Shown: one piece after another, positions 35,401 to 51,379 of the stretch
Layout: each line of letters opens with the position of its first letter
Position numbering within the stretch: position 1 is the first letter of the stretch
From: Alitta virens
Taxonomy: Eukaryota; Annelida; Polychaeta; Phyllodocida; Nereididae
Assembly (NCBI GenBank): GCA_932294295.1
Contig: OW028584.1
Span: 31,295,231 to 31,359,230, forward strand
Length of the DNA stretch: 64,000 nt
Reading direction: 5' to 3'
Notes under the pieces: generated by a model
The model's database searches: none
What the model was told of the DNA's origin: nothing
Seen by the model: the letters and a program-made list of their open reading frames with translations, nothing else
Position numbers and translations under genes: made by a program

Positions 35401-35800
35401 CCAGTCAAGTTCATTAGATATTTGATATTGGAAATTCGTTGAATATTCAACGAACAGTAAAGGTCATTGACTATTCAATGATTGAATATTCACCAGAGAG
35501 GCAAGAAAGAAGGGGTTGGTGCCTGGGGGGAGAGGGTCACCGCGGCCCCCCAATGGCCTACCAATCATCCCGCTGCCCCTCTTGACCGAATATCAAATGA
35601 ATATCTAATGGTTGAAGATTTGCCAGGGGGCAAGGGAGAAGGGGTGGTGCCTGGGGGAGAGGCTTTTGATATTGGAGATTTGTTGAATATTCAACGAACA
35701 GTAAAGCTCATTGAATATTCAATGATTGAATGGAGAAGACGACAGGTCCTGGGGAAATGGTCACCGAAGGCCTCCATTTGATATTGGAGATTGATTGAAT
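35401..35800 (+). repeat. Imperfect direct repeats with perfect palindromes
   Basis: A unit starting TTTGATATTGGARATT occurs at 35421 and 35664 (243 bases apart), with a short third start at 35777. Each of the first two contains the perfect palindrome GTTGAATATTCAAC followed about 30 bases later by a near-copy, ATTGAATATTCAAT in the second. A purine-rich CCTGGGGGAGAGG-like segment lies between. No coding interpretation. Confidence 0.6.
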
Positions 35801-36211
35801 ATAAACCGTAATATTTCAGTGCAAGTTATTTCATATGGTCACACTTTTGGATTTTTATATGTTAATAAATAATAATAACACAATAAATGGACATGAGAAA
35901 ATGCAGGTAATTAATATGTAGTTTAAGAAAGCTTGCAGGGGAACCAAAACCTTGGTCACACTTTGCCAGGGGCTTTTATAATTAGGTAAGTGTATATTTT
36001 ATTACTACTATCATCTTTTAAATATTGTTATTATTTGTTTAAGATTTTGTATATTGCAAACATTAAAAGAAACATTTTTACATTAGTACTGCCTCATTTT
36101 GGATGTGGTCAACTGAGCTATATAATAAAGAAAGGTAATGCTGCATAATTTCTGCATGCTAGTGAAAATTGATTAAGTTTACAGATCAATAGAAAATTTG
36201 ATTCCTTAGGC
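35801..36211. other. AT-rich non-coding DNA
   Basis: Nothing recognisable between the direct repeats and the second gypsy fragment. Confidence 0.5.
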
Positions 36212-36320
36212 TGTTAGATATGCATATTTATGTTTACGACATTGTATATGGTTTACGGCAATAAAGAAGGTCAAGGCCGTCTTGGATCCCGCTATGAACA
36301 TGTGCGTGTCATATCTTACA
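36212..36320 (+). repeat. Possible short LTR of second gypsy-like element
   Basis: Begins TGTTAGATATGC, holds AATAAA near 36261 and ends ATATCTTACA. It is followed at once by TGGTGTCAGAAGC, a primer-binding-site-like sequence, and then by gag. No 3' partner LTR was found. Confidence 0.5.
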
Positions 36321-36455
36321 TGGTGTCAGAAGCTTGAACTCCACGCTTTCTTCCTGCTTATTTAACATCCGGGAGACCAGGAGACAGATTGACTGCGTCA
36401 AACCAGACTGACAACCTCCGTATTACTCCAAAACAGTCGGCGAATTACGGACCAC

Positions 36456-36882
36456 GTGGTCAACGTTGCTGCCACAATGAAAATGTGTGAAAAGCCCCGA
36501 ATGAACTGGACAGCCCCAGATCTCCCTGGAGAATGCCAATGGTTTGTCAATCACTGCACCTTCACTTTCAACGGCCCACTCAAAGGAAAATCGGAGATTG
36601 AAAAGCTGAATTATGTTATGGGTTTCGTTGGAGACAAAGGAGGAGAAGTTTATGAAACATTTCAATGGACTGAGGCGAGCGGAGACACCCCAGCCGAAAA
36701 TGCAACCTTGGCCAGCGTGTATGCTAAATACAAAGACTATGTTGCCCTAAAGAAAAATCACATCCGTGCCACCGTAGAATTCTCCAGACGGAAGCAAGAC
36801 CCCGGCGAAAACTTTGACAGTTTTGTGACAGCCCTGCGTCTATTGGTCAGGGACTGCGGTTTTGGACAAATTCAGATTGTTC
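36456..36882 (+). pseudogene. gag: Gypsy gag fragment cut by a SINE
   Basis: The frame starts near 36456 and includes MNWTAPDLPGECQWFVNHC, the counterpart of MNWDAPNLPEAWWKFEQH in the gypsy element at 26989. Capsid-like sequence (SRRKQDPGENFDSFVTALRL) follows to about 36880, where a SINE begins and the Gag similarity ends. No protease or pol follows. It is the 5' end of a different gypsy family, deleted or disrupted beyond the SINE. Confidence 0.75.
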
Positions 36883-37014
36883 GGGGCAGGGGCCTAGCTC
36901 AGAGGTAGCGCCCTGGGCTTCAAACTGCTGGGTCCCGGGTTCGTTTCCCGGTCGAACCTAAGTTGGATGGCTGTTTCATCCTTCGTCTCATTGCCATGGT
37001 CTCTGCCTGTCCTT
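36883..37014 (+). mobile_element. tRNA-derived SINE, 3'-truncated
   Basis: The head and body are present; the sequence leaves the SINE consensus after GCCTGTCCT, so the last 50 or so bases and tail are lost. It sits in the gypsy gag fragment. Confidence 0.85.
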
Positions 37015-38503
37015 TTCTGATTTTGACAGCTCCACAGACCTGTCAAAAATATGACAACTTCAATGGTTCAGTCTTAAATTGAATTTTACTGTAAATTAAG
37101 GTATTCATCAATATTCATCAATTGCCATTGGGCAACTCTCGGAAAATCAGGATCCAAAGTGGGCCACAGGCCCCTTTTACACAAGAAAATTAATAGGGGA
37201 TAGCCCCAGAAAAATCAAAAATCAAAAACTCCAGCTTACAATTTGTGAAACGAGATGCGACATATAGAAAGGTCTGATCACAGACAAGAGTAAAAATAAC
37301 ACTAAGGAACCAATAGGTCTCGAGAGGGGGACGAGAAATAACCAACTTCTTAACAAGAAACTATAATATGAATAATATGCAGAAAAAGGGTGGTGTGGGC
37401 CAACAAGAAAAAATGGGGTGGAAAAGGGGTGTTGGCAGGGATGCCTTAACAATGAATGGGGGTGGGGGTGTCTGAAAATCTCATGCTACCAATTCTACAC
37501 GAAGACATTGCAGAGAATTGGAACTTTTGTCATGGTTATGAATGCAATAGTGAGGGCAACAAGAAAGCTGCAGCACTGGTGGAAGACTTATACCAACCAA
37601 CAGCTTCAACTTCAGACCATAAGTACAGTTGACCGAAATGTCAGCAATGACTCGTCACCTCAAAGGTCAGCAACTGCATGGAATTCCCTTGGACTAGTAC
37701 AGAACTGCCCCTTACTACTGTTTCAACAAAAGAATATTACCGGGTTTTTATAACAGGCAAAAAGGCGCATGATTTCTTGTGCATATTTGTTGATTTGAAC
37801 ATTGTTTTCCCTCTATGTTGATTTCTGGAGCTTCTGATGCGAGGTGGTCTGGGTTCATCTACATTTGTGACAGGTGTGATACCTCACGTTTATTTGGTAG
37901 TCCAGCTAAACGGTGTTTCAATTGATAGACTATTCTGTTAACATAGTATGTCCTTCAAGTAACTGGCAAAAATTTGTGTAACTTTATTGCTTGTGAGAAA
38001 AAGACTAGTATGTTTTGGAAGTTGGATCTGAAGGAAACTGAATTTTTTCTGGCCAAGCGGGTACTTGGCAGTGTTGTATGGGCCTTTTTGCCATGTCACA
38101 CAATTATTCTGCTGCTCCTGGCCATCAGCGTAAATTTCTGTCAATTTGAGTGTCACACCATTGTGCAGCTAAAACCTGTTAAAGAGCAGTGAGAATAATT
38201 TTTTCCAAGTATACAAATGCCTGTGCTCTTTAGGTTGAATCCTCCTTAATAAAATAATTATGTAATTTAACTCCACCAGTAATAAAAAATTGTTAAAAGG
38301 AGAAAATTTCCTTAATTTTGGTCTTTTCTGATAGATCAACATTCAGTTTAGCAACTTGCAATTATAGGGCATGACCACACACTTTATTTTTCACAATTTT
38401 ACCTCGTGTCTCCCACTCAGGTGCTGGTGAGGCGTTAAACAATAACACTAACTAACTAACTAACCTCATGTCTCCCTATACCAAGCACTCAAGTTATGAC
38501 TGT
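37015..38503. other. Non-coding DNA with the donor of a templated insertion
   Basis: No recognised gene. Bases 37714-37796 are the source copy of the 83-base segment found inverted inside the SINE at 38634. Bases 38408-38450 hold a 3'-end piece of the Nimb-like LINE (CACTCAGGTGCTGGTGAGGC) with a (CTAA)n tail. Confidence 0.6.
38408..38464 (+). repeat. Nimb-like LINE 3'-end fragment
   Basis: CCCACTCAGGTGCTGGTGAG followed by GCGTTAAACAATAACAC is the terminal sequence of the LINE at 56016, here ending in (TAAC)n repeats instead of (CA)n. Confidence 0.7.
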
Positions 38504-38633
38504 CCAGCTCTTCCATACAGACATGAATGACCTCTCCGGTTAACACGTTATTCACCAACCCATCAGCTCAATAAGGATAACAAAGGTTGTTTCCAGTACT
38601 GTGTTCCAAATCATCTTACATCATCTGCTTAAA
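38504..38633 (+). repeat. Left copy of a 125-base direct repeat around a SINE
   Basis: From CTTCCATACAGACATGAATG to ATCATCTGCTTAAA. It recurs at 38875-38997 on the other side of the SINE with a few differences and is also present after the junction SINE at 43729. Confidence 0.85.
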
Positions 38634-38874
38634 GGGCGGGGGCTAGCTCGGAGGTAGCGCTCTGGGCTTCCAACCGCTGGGTCCCAGGTTCGATTCCAGG
38701 TCGAGCCTAAATCAACAAATATGCACAAGAAATCATGCGCCTTTTTGCCTGTTATAAAAACCCGGTAATATTCTTTTGTTGAAACAGTAGTTGGATGGCG
38801 GTTTCATCCATGCCTGTCCTAATTAGCCCAACTGGTGCAGAAATACAGGATGTAAAGCCCTAATCACACACACA
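38634..38874 (+). mobile_element. tRNA-derived SINE carrying an 83-base inverted insert (proximal SINE)
   Basis: Head and 3' tail are SINE. Between them, 38709-38791 is an exact inverted copy of 37714-37796. About 24 bases of SINE body (the segment normally reading TTCGTCTCATTGCCATGG and on) are missing close by. It marks the left end of the duplicated block. Confidence 0.9.
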
Positions 38875-38997
38875 CTTCCATACAGACATGAATGACCTCT
38901 CCGGTTAACACATTAAACACAAACCCATCCACTCAATAAGGATAACAGGTTGTTTCCAGTACTGTGTTCCAAATCATCTTACATCATCAGCTTAAAA
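38875..38997 (+). repeat. Right copy of the 125-base direct repeat
   Basis: Begins CTTCCATACAGACATGAATG and ends ATCATCAGCTTAAAA. See 38504-38633. Confidence 0.85.
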
Positions 38998-39341
38998 TTA
39001 TAGATAACTTTGTGCAAACTATAGCTTTCGGATATTCTTGCACAAGGAAACATTTGGTTGTGTAGTCGCTGATAGTCACAACAATGAACACAAAGAGATG
39101 GACTTGCTCACCCAAGCACAAGAAATGGCTAAACACAGCTTCCGTAAGATGAGTACTTAGAGCTCAAGTTTTAACAGGAAAAGCCTGAACTCGATCTTTA
39201 GCCTTCCTTCCATCCTCAAATAAGTCAACAGACCTTAAAAAACAGTCATTGACGTAGAAACTCCAAAGTTTTATTGTGGACCAATTCACTGATTCAATGA
39301 TTATCTGACAAAACTTGTCTTGAGGCAAGAGTTGAGCTAAG
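38998..39341. other. Non-coding DNA in copy A
   Basis: No gene recognised. It matches 43851-44192 in copy B almost base for base. Confidence 0.6.
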
Positions 39342-41616
<2,275 letters not shown>

Positions 41617-41620
41617 AAAG

Positions 41621-42427
41621 TATGGTCACCAGGTAGGCCTATAATTTGTATGGTCACCAGGTAGGCCTATAATTTGTACAGTCACCAGGTAGGCCTATAA
41701 TTTGTACGGTCACCAGGTAGGCCTATAATCTGTACGGTCACCAGGTAGGCCTATAATTTGTACGGTCACCAGGTAGGCCTATAATTTGTATGGTCACCAG
41801 ATAGGCCTATAATTTGTACGGTCACCAGGTAGCCACATAATTTGTACGGTCACCAGGTAGCCATATAATTTGTACGGTCACCAGGTAGGCCTATAACTTG
41901 TACGGTCACCAGGTAGGCCTATAATTTGTACGGTCACCAGGTAGGCCTATAATTTGTACGGTCACCAGGTAGGCCTATAATTTGTACGGGCACCAGGTAG
42001 GCCTATAATTTGTACGGTCACCAGGTAGGCCTATAATTTGTACGGTCACCAGGTAGGCCTATAATTTGTACGGTCACCAGGTAGGCCTATAAATTGTTCG
42101 GGCACCAGGTAGGCCTATAATTTGTACGGTCACCAGGTAGGCCTATAATTTGTACGGTCACCAGGTAGGCCTATAATTTGTATGGTCACCAGGTAGGCCT
42201 ATAATTTGTACGGTCACCAGGTAGGCCTATAATTTGTATGGTCACCAGGTAGGCCTATAATTTGTATGGTCACCAGGTAGGCCTATAATTTGTATGGTCA
42301 CCAGGTAGGCCTGTAACTTGTATGGTCACCAGATAGGTCTATAATTTGTACGGTCACCAGGTAGGCCTATAATTTGTACGGTCACCAGGTAGGCCTATAA
42401 TTTGTATGGTCACCAGGTAGGCCTATA
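41621..42427 (+). repeat. 28-bp minisatellite, about 29 units (copy A)
   Basis: The unit is GGTCACCAGGTAGGCCTATA plus ATTTGTAY. About 29 units are present with scattered substitutions (TAC/TAT, GGCC/CCAC). There are no unique spacers, so it is not a CRISPR array. Confidence 0.97.
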
Positions 42428-43468
42428 GTTGGTTGGCCATTGTCATTAAAATGTCAATGTACAACAAGGCCGATAGGCCTAGTTGTTCATAACATTTGAG
42501 GGTTCACATTTCTCATGTATCACAATGTAACCATTGTGTAATTGTTTTGTACCACTGAACCCCATCTAAGTAAAAAATTATAGTTTTATTTTCCCAATAC
42601 AATTCACGGGAAAAGTAGCACTTCATCCGTTTACCTTTTATCTAATTGATTAATGCCAGTCACATATCAAGATAGATGACGGCCGTAGCTCTCAGAAAAT
42701 GCTTGAATTTTAAAATCCGGATGAAATATGATGGAAGTTATTAAAGAATATGTACAGATAAGTCAGAACAGCGATTAAATATTGCATGCCCTTGCTCAAT
42801 CCTTTCAGGCTCCGCCCACTCTCTGGCTGCCAGCCTATCGCAGCACGGCACAATGGCTAACTGTTGTACATGAGGATTTGTACAACAGCGTAAATAATGC
42901 TAAAATGCATTTCATATCTCACATGTTACATTGTAAAATTGTATAATGTGCAGAACATATATACTAGCTGCTATTGTACAAATCTAGGTGACATCTAGGC
43001 CTTTCCCTGGCATATTGCTATTAATTCTGTGTAAAACCATAATAAAGTTCATAGGTAAGTGTTCAAGTTGCCAGACCACACTATTAATTCCGAGGGTTTT
43101 TTTTAGGTAAAGTTGACATTTATACTTCCTTATTGAAAGTCATTGAAATTGCCAGTGCCAAAACTACACTTCAGACGTTGAACTGCAGATAAACACCAGG
43201 TAAGATATTCTGTAACATATTTTCGACTAAGAAGTTAGTCACAATGAATTATGGCATTCCTTACATGACTTACTTGCTTCATAAAGTTGGCTTATCTATT
43301 AAAATTGGTTATGGCTTAGTAATGGAATTATCAGTTTTAAACATGGTCAAAGTCTACAGACATTGGTCAACATGCATAATAATTAGTCAAAATGTCACTG
43401 TGTTGACTTCAATTCTTCTCGAAGAAGTTATAGTGTGTCTTATCTGAATATTTTTATTCAAATATTTT
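42428..43468. other. Non-coding DNA in copy A
   Basis: No recognised gene. It aligns with 46584-47648 of copy B with small indels. Confidence 0.6.
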
Positions 43469-43482
43469 ACAATTCATGCTTG

Positions 43483-43728
43483 AGGGGTGGGGGCCTAGCT
43501 CAGTGGTAGCGTGCTGGGCTTCCAACCGCTGGGTCCCAGGTTCGATTCCCGGTCGAGCCTAAATCAACAAATATGCACAAGAAATCATGCGCCTTTTTGC
43601 CTGTTATAAAAACCCGGTAATATTCTTTTGTTGAAACAGTAGTTGGATGGCGGTTTCATCCATGCCTGTCCTAATTAGCCCAACTGGTGCAGAAATACAG
43701 GATGTAAAGCCCTAATCACACACACACT
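43483..43728 (+). mobile_element. Chimeric junction SINE
   Basis: The left flank ACAATTCATGCTTG (43469-43482) and the head (CAGTGGTAGCGTGCTGGG) match the distal SINE at 47663. The rest, from CCGCTGGGTCCCAGG on, including the 83-base inverted insert (43561-43643) and the right flank CTTCCATACAGAC, matches the proximal SINE at 38634. The switch falls within the shared CTGGGCTTCCAAC at 43514-43526. Confidence 0.95.
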
Positions 43729-43849
43729 TCCATACAGACATGAATGACCTCTCCGGTTAACACATTAAACACAAACCCATCCACTCAATAAGGATAACAG
43801 GTTGTTTCCAGTACTGTGTTCCAAATCATCTTACATCATCAGCTTAAAA

Positions 43850-44192
43850 TTATAGATAACTTTGTGCAAACTATAGCTTTCGGATATTCTTGCACAAGGA
43901 AACATTTGGTTGTGTAGTCGCTGATAGTCACAACAATGAACACAAAGAGATGGACTTGCTCACCCAAGCACAAGAAATGGCTAAACACAGCTTCCGTAAG
44001 ATGAGTACTTAGAGCTCAAGTTTTAACAGGAAAAGCCTGAACTCGATCTTTAGCCTTCCTTCCATCCTCAAATAAGTCAACAGACCTTAAAAAACAGTCA
44101 TTGACGTAGAAACTCCAAAGTTTTATTGTGGACCAATTCACTGATTCAATGATTATCTGACAAAACTTGTCTTGAGGCAAGAGTTGAGCTAA
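43850..44192. other. Non-coding DNA in copy B
   Basis: Counterpart of 38998-39341. No gene recognised. Confidence 0.6.
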
Positions 44193-46500
<2,308 letters not shown>

Positions 46501-46502
46501 AG

Positions 46503-46583
46503 TATGGTCACCAGGTAGGCCTATAATTTGTATGGTCACCAGGTAAGCCTATAATTTGTATGGTCACCAGGTAAGCCTATAAT
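46503..46583 (+). repeat. 28-bp minisatellite, about 3 units (copy B)
   Basis: Same unit as at 41621, with about three repeats. Confidence 0.95.
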
Positions 46584-47648
46584 TGGTTGGCCATTGTCAT
46601 TGCACTAAAATGTCAATGTACAACAAGGCCGATAGGCCTAGTTGTACATAACATTTGAGGGTGTACATTTCTCATGTATCACAATGTAACCATTGTGTAA
46701 TTGTTCTGTACCACTGAACCCCATCTAAGTAAAAAATTATAGTTTTATTTTCCCAATACAATTCACGGGAAAAGTAGCACTTCATCCGTTTACCTTTTAT
46801 CTAATTGATTAATGCCAGTCACATATCAAGATAGATGACGGCCTTAGCTCTCAGAAAATGTTTGAATTTTAAAATCCGGATGAAATATGATGGAAGTTAT
46901 TAAAGAATATGTACAGATAAGTCAGAACAGCGATTAAATATTGCATGCCCTTGCTGAATCCCTTCAGGCCCCTCCTGGCTGCCAGCCTATCACAGCGCGG
47001 CACAATCGCTAACTGTTGCACATGAGGATTTGTACAACAGCGTAAATAATGCTAAATTGCACTTCATATCTCACATGCTACATTGTAAAATTGTATAATG
47101 TGCAGAACATATATACTAGCTGCTATTGTACAAATCTAGGTGACATCTAGGCCTTTCCCTGGCATATTGCCCTTGGTCTATAAATGCTGTGTAAAACCAT
47201 AATAAAGTTCATAGGTAAGTGTTCAAGTTGCCAGACCACACTATTAATTCCGAGGGTTTTTTTTCGGTTTTTTAGGTAATGTTGACACATTTATACTTCC
47301 TTATTGAAAGTCATCGTAATTGCCAGTGCCAAAACAACACTTCAGACGTTGAACTGCAGATAAACACCAGGTAAGATATTCTGTAACATATTTTCGACTA
47401 AGAAGTTAGTCACAATGAATTATGGCATTCATTACATGACTAACTTGCTTCATAAAGTTGGCTTATCTATTAGTCAAAAATTGGTTATGGCTCAGTAATA
47501 AAATTATTAGGTTTATACTTGGTCGAAGTCTACAGACGTCGGTCAACATGCATAATAATTAGTCAAAATGTCACTGTGTTGACTTCAATTCTTCTCGAAG
47601 AAGTTATAGTGTGTCTTACTTATCTGAATATTTTTGTTCAAATATTTT
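46584..47648. other. Non-coding DNA in copy B
   Basis: Counterpart of 42428-43468. No gene recognised. Confidence 0.6.
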
Positions 47649-47662
47649 ACAATTCATGCCTG

Positions 47663-47850
47663 AGGGGTGGGGGCCTATCTCAGTGGTAGCGTGCTGGGCT
47701 TCCAACAACTGGGTCCCTGGTTCAATTCCCGGTCGAGCCTAAGTTGGAAGGCTGTTTCATAATTCATTTCATTACCATAGTCCCTACCTGTCCTAATTAG
47801 CCCATCAGGTGCAGAAATACAGGACATAAAGCCCTAAATCCACCACCACC
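47663..47850 (+). mobile_element. tRNA-derived SINE, CCA-tail subfamily (distal SINE)
   Basis: Head TAGC/TATC..CAGTGGTAGCG variant, body with CCCATCAGGTGCAGAAATAC and a (CCA)n tail. It is flanked by perfect 14-bp duplications ACAATTCATGCCTG at 47649-47662 and 47851-47864. It marks the right end of copy B. Confidence 0.95.
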
Positions 47851-47864
47851 ACAATTCATGCCTG

Positions 47865-49677
47865 TGTTGCATTGTGTATTTATATAATCGATTAAAAATA
47901 ATGATTTCAGAAAATGTCTTGCTGATAGTTTTAGGAATGCTTAACCAATTTATTCATTGATCAATAATAATTTATTTCTATGATATAATATATATAATAT
48001 AATTTTATTGACGGACGATGTCAGACAAGACATATATGTCACAAGTACAAAAGATAAAAATAAATAAAAGCAAACAGAAAATAATAAAAAATAGGGAATA
48101 AAACAAAGACTATAGTAAAAAAGTATTTACATAGAAGTTTACATTAGTTTAGCTGTTTATCCACTACTTATCAAATCCAATCAGAATCTTTTATACATAC
48201 AGCTTGTATCATAAACACAGTTATATTTTACATATATAATACAGAATAACATGTTCAACAAAATACATTCCTTATATAATGTGTACGATATAACATTTAC
48301 AGAATAATTTTACTTCAAAATCGAGCTAACTATATATTAATAGGAAGTATATATATATATATATTTATTTATTTCTGTAATGTTAATACTTTTAAGACAA
48401 AAATGATTTGCATTGAGATGTAAATTTCGTAAAACATGATTGTTGTTGTGCAGTCATTGATAAAAAATAGTTTAAGAAATAATTGGCTGTCTCTGAGAAA
48501 CCATGCAGAACCCCAGGGGTGGAGGGGAGTTGGCCTACAGATAGATAGATAGAAAGTAGACAATCGCATTGTCTGCTTGAATTTTTATCAGCAGAGCGTG
48601 AAAATGAAAGAGAACCTGTTTCTCATATGGAGATGTATTAATTCGAACAAGAACTTTTTCAGACAAAAATACACACATCACTGAATTTGTCATGAAAACT
48701 TAGAAACACAGACAATAAAAAGGCATTACTACAGCCTATATAATATATAGGCATATTTTCATGCTATAGAAAATAAAAAGAAGCAGAAAATAATGTGACA
48801 TGAAAAATAAATTATAGGCTAATTTATAGTTCGCTATCAGTAGGCCTACTGGAAAGGGGTGTAGAGTTCTAGGCAAAAATAAAAAAAAATAAAAAATAAA
48901 ATTGATCTTTAGGTAGGCCTACAGTAACTGCCCTCCTACTTTTTTTAAATTATTTAACTTCTTTTTGTATTCATTATAGCTGCAATTTATTTTTTTTCAG
49001 TATTATCCATATGTAATAATTCAGTTGGTACAGTTGGTAGTTTCATCAAGCGGAAAAGTGCAATTAGCGTAGTGCTGTGATTTTTTTTATTTAAAAAGAA
49101 TTAAATTAACAGCATTTCATATATTGTAGTTCATTGCCATTAAATAATTAGATGATGTAATTTTTGCAACATGTACAATGTAGATCTAGGCCAACAGATA
49201 TAACATTGTAGACCTGTGAAAAAGAAATAAATGAATAGGCATAATAAGCCCAAAAAAAACAAAAAAGACCCCTACCCCTCCAGGCCTTCATGAGAAAAGA
49301 TTGGCATGCAGAACCTAAAAAAATGATTCAATTGATACCAAGGAATTAAAAGTCAGAAAAAAAATCTATGGGCATGAAATACATAAACACATAGGCTTGT
49401 GACGTTGGGGAGATAGATCGGTATCTTAGCTACAATTGTACAAAGTTTGAGAGAAATAGCTTCTGTGATTTATAGTGAATTTTTAAAGTTCCCATTGGAT
49501 TTACATGGGTTGTCAAGGGCCAATCTGTTCCAAGCCCCCCCCCCCCCCCCGCCCCTGGCAGAGCCCATTTATGTATGCCCTGGGAGAAGTTTCCTAAATT
49601 TAATTTCCTCTTCCATGGTAAAAAAAAGCTTATAAGATACTTTTTTTTTTACCAACAGGTAGAGGAAGTTAAATTTA
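47865..49677. other. AT-rich non-coding DNA
   Basis: No gene. Bases 47990-48110 are the inverted counterpart of the LINE 3' end at 3225-3360. Homopolymers occur at 49537-49550 (C) and 49640-49650 (T). Confidence 0.5.
47990..48110 (-). repeat. LINE 3'-end fragment
   Basis: Contains GATGTCAGACAAGACATATA, the complement of the motif at about 3285-3310, next to ATAAAATTATAT. Same family as 3225-3360. Confidence 0.5.
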
Positions 49678-49818
49678 GCTTCCAACCAGTGGGTCCTGGG
49701 TTCAACTTCCGGTCGAGCCTATGTTGGACGGCTGTTTCATCCTTTGTCTCATTGCAATGGTCCCTAATTAGCCCATCAGGTGCAGAAATACAGGACGTAA
49801 AGCCCTAATCCACCACCA
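49678..49818 (+). mobile_element. tRNA-derived SINE, head-truncated, CCA-tail subfamily
   Basis: Starts inside the tRNA-like head at AGCTTCCAACC and runs to AATCCACCACCA. About 15 bases of the body (around CCTACCTGTC) are missing. Confidence 0.85.
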
Positions 49819-49854
49819 CAAATTACATGTAATACATACCCAACGTCTGTAGGT

Positions 49855-49915
49855 GATGGCTTAGCTCAGTGGTAGAGTGCTGGGATTCCAACCACTGGGT
49901 CCCAGGTTCGATTCT
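49855..49915 (+). mobile_element. SINE head fragment
   Basis: GATGGCTTAGCTCAGTGGTAGAG to GGTTCGATTC: A and B boxes only, with no body. It lies 40 bases after the previous SINE. Confidence 0.7.
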
Positions 49916-49934
49916 CATTTTTATATAATCTATA

Positions 49935-50058
49935 TATCTCATACTTGGCTGTGTTCCTCATAGACACTATTTGGAACAACCCATGAGGTATATATTGTGA
50001 TCCACTATCCTAATAATATATTATGTGATCCACTAATTCCTAATTAAAATACAATGTC
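49935..50058 (+). repeat. Dispersed repeat, copy 2
   Basis: See 3638-3765. Confidence 0.5.
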
Positions 50059-50529
50059 AGGACTGCACTACTTTCATGACATCACAAAGCTTAAAACAAT
50101 GGACTGCTATTTTTAGCAGCTCACTAGCCCTATGATGATGTCAATGTTTGTGACATCACCGATACATTCATAAGGCCATGTAAAATTGTGACGTCATTGA
50201 GGACGTCATAAAAACGTTGATGCTTTTGGACATTGGAGACCTTTATGGATTAATTTCTGGTAAAATGGGAAGAGCTAGCTTGATTAAGATGCACAAAAGG
50301 GAACTTTTTCTTCACTCTTTGTTTTGATATACTCAGTGCTGATTGGTTGATCACTGGCAGTGAACATTTATGATTCTCAAGGCTTGTATTATAACGCCAA
50401 CATTGTAAACCAAAAATTCAGCTGATGTGAATAATATTTCTTGCTATAATGACCTGTTTGTGTGAATGTGTAATGTAGGTAGTGCGAGAAGTGTGGGAAG
50501 TGCGAGCATTGTTCCATGCCAAGAATTTG

Positions 50530-50592
50530 TGAGCTGTCTGGCTACGAAACTCACGGCTTCGCCACTCGTGACTTCCTCCGCCAGACAGCTCA
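50530..50592. repeat. Perfect 13-bp inverted repeat
   Basis: TGAGCTGTCTGGC (50530-50542) and its complement GCCAGACAGCTCA (50580-50592), with a 37-base loop containing CCACTCGTGAC. Confidence 0.75.
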
Positions 50593-50766
50593 CTCATGGG
50601 TTTCATTGAGCTGATCCACCACTGTGGTTGGGTTTTATTATAATATGCATGGCGGAGGTATTTCAATGATCAGACTTTGCTCTGCGTTTTCGCTCATATC
50701 TTTGTAACTGGGGAGTAATATAATAAGACCCAATGGTTATGTGGTATATTATTATATTCCCCACGA

Positions 50767-50834
50767 GTGGACTGATTGGCCAGGATTCACGAGTGGCGTA
50801 AGCTACGAGTGAATTCTGAAGCCAATCTGTCCAC
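50767..50834. repeat. Second hairpin with CACGAGTG motifs
   Basis: GTGGACTGATTGGC (50767-50780) pairs with GCCAATCTGTCCAC (50821-50834), 13 of 14 bases. CACGAGTG or its complement occurs several times in 50570-50840, linking the two hairpins into one possible foldback element. Confidence 0.65.
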
Positions 50835-51379
50835 GAGTGAGGGACAATTTTCACTTTTAGTTGAGCTGCCTGGCCATGCATTCATGTAGTATACCAAAAA
50901 TTCATGAATATTACTTTTTGCCATTTACCAATCAAGTTTTAAGTTTAAAGATGGATTGTCACTCATTATGACAGTGGCCATAATCTATTGCATTCACTTC
51001 ATTGTCTTTTTAATACTGGTTTCCTACCATCCAGAGCCTTGCTGGGTTTACTATCTCTCTATAAAATAAATAAACTTTACCGAGTATTTAATTTTTCATG
51101 CCATCAAAAATCCAAAATGTAAACAAACCCAGTGATAACATCACAATACTGAACAATGGGTGATGATGCCATTTCCGTTGTACTTTCAATGTTTTGGTCT
51201 TGATTTCTTAATTTATGTTTTGTAATTAATGCCTGGTAGATTCATTATCTTACACATATTTAGTGTACCTTGATCAAATAACTAAAGGTGATTTTCAATC
51301 ATTTGATGAAGTTTTAGAAAAAAAGTAATTTTGACGGACAGTGGAGCTTTAAACCTGTAATATACAACAATATGGATAT

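Larger units (their letters stand above)
49919..51379. other. Non-coding DNA with dispersed repeat and hairpins
   Basis: Bases 49935-50058 form the second copy of the dispersed repeat seen at 3638. Hairpins are listed separately. No gene. Confidence 0.5.

Noticed and set aside
37418..37753. 111-codon plus-strand frame
   Set aside because: No recognisable motif; a stretch with KLQHWWKTYTN looked coding at first, but no family or flanking exon could be matched.
41621..42427. Regular short repeats resembling a CRISPR array
   Set aside because: The 28-base units follow each other directly with no unique spacers and the DNA is from an animal; it is a minisatellite.
43492..43562. tRNA genes (A and B boxes in many places)
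   Set aside because: Each is followed by the same non-tRNA body and CA or CCA tail, and the anticodon stem does not pair; they are SINE heads. The same holds for all other copies.
49537..49550. Long C run and other homopolymers as possible assembly joins
   Set aside because: Similar runs occur at 15384, 16500 and 45119 and are ordinary for this genome; no break in context is visible.
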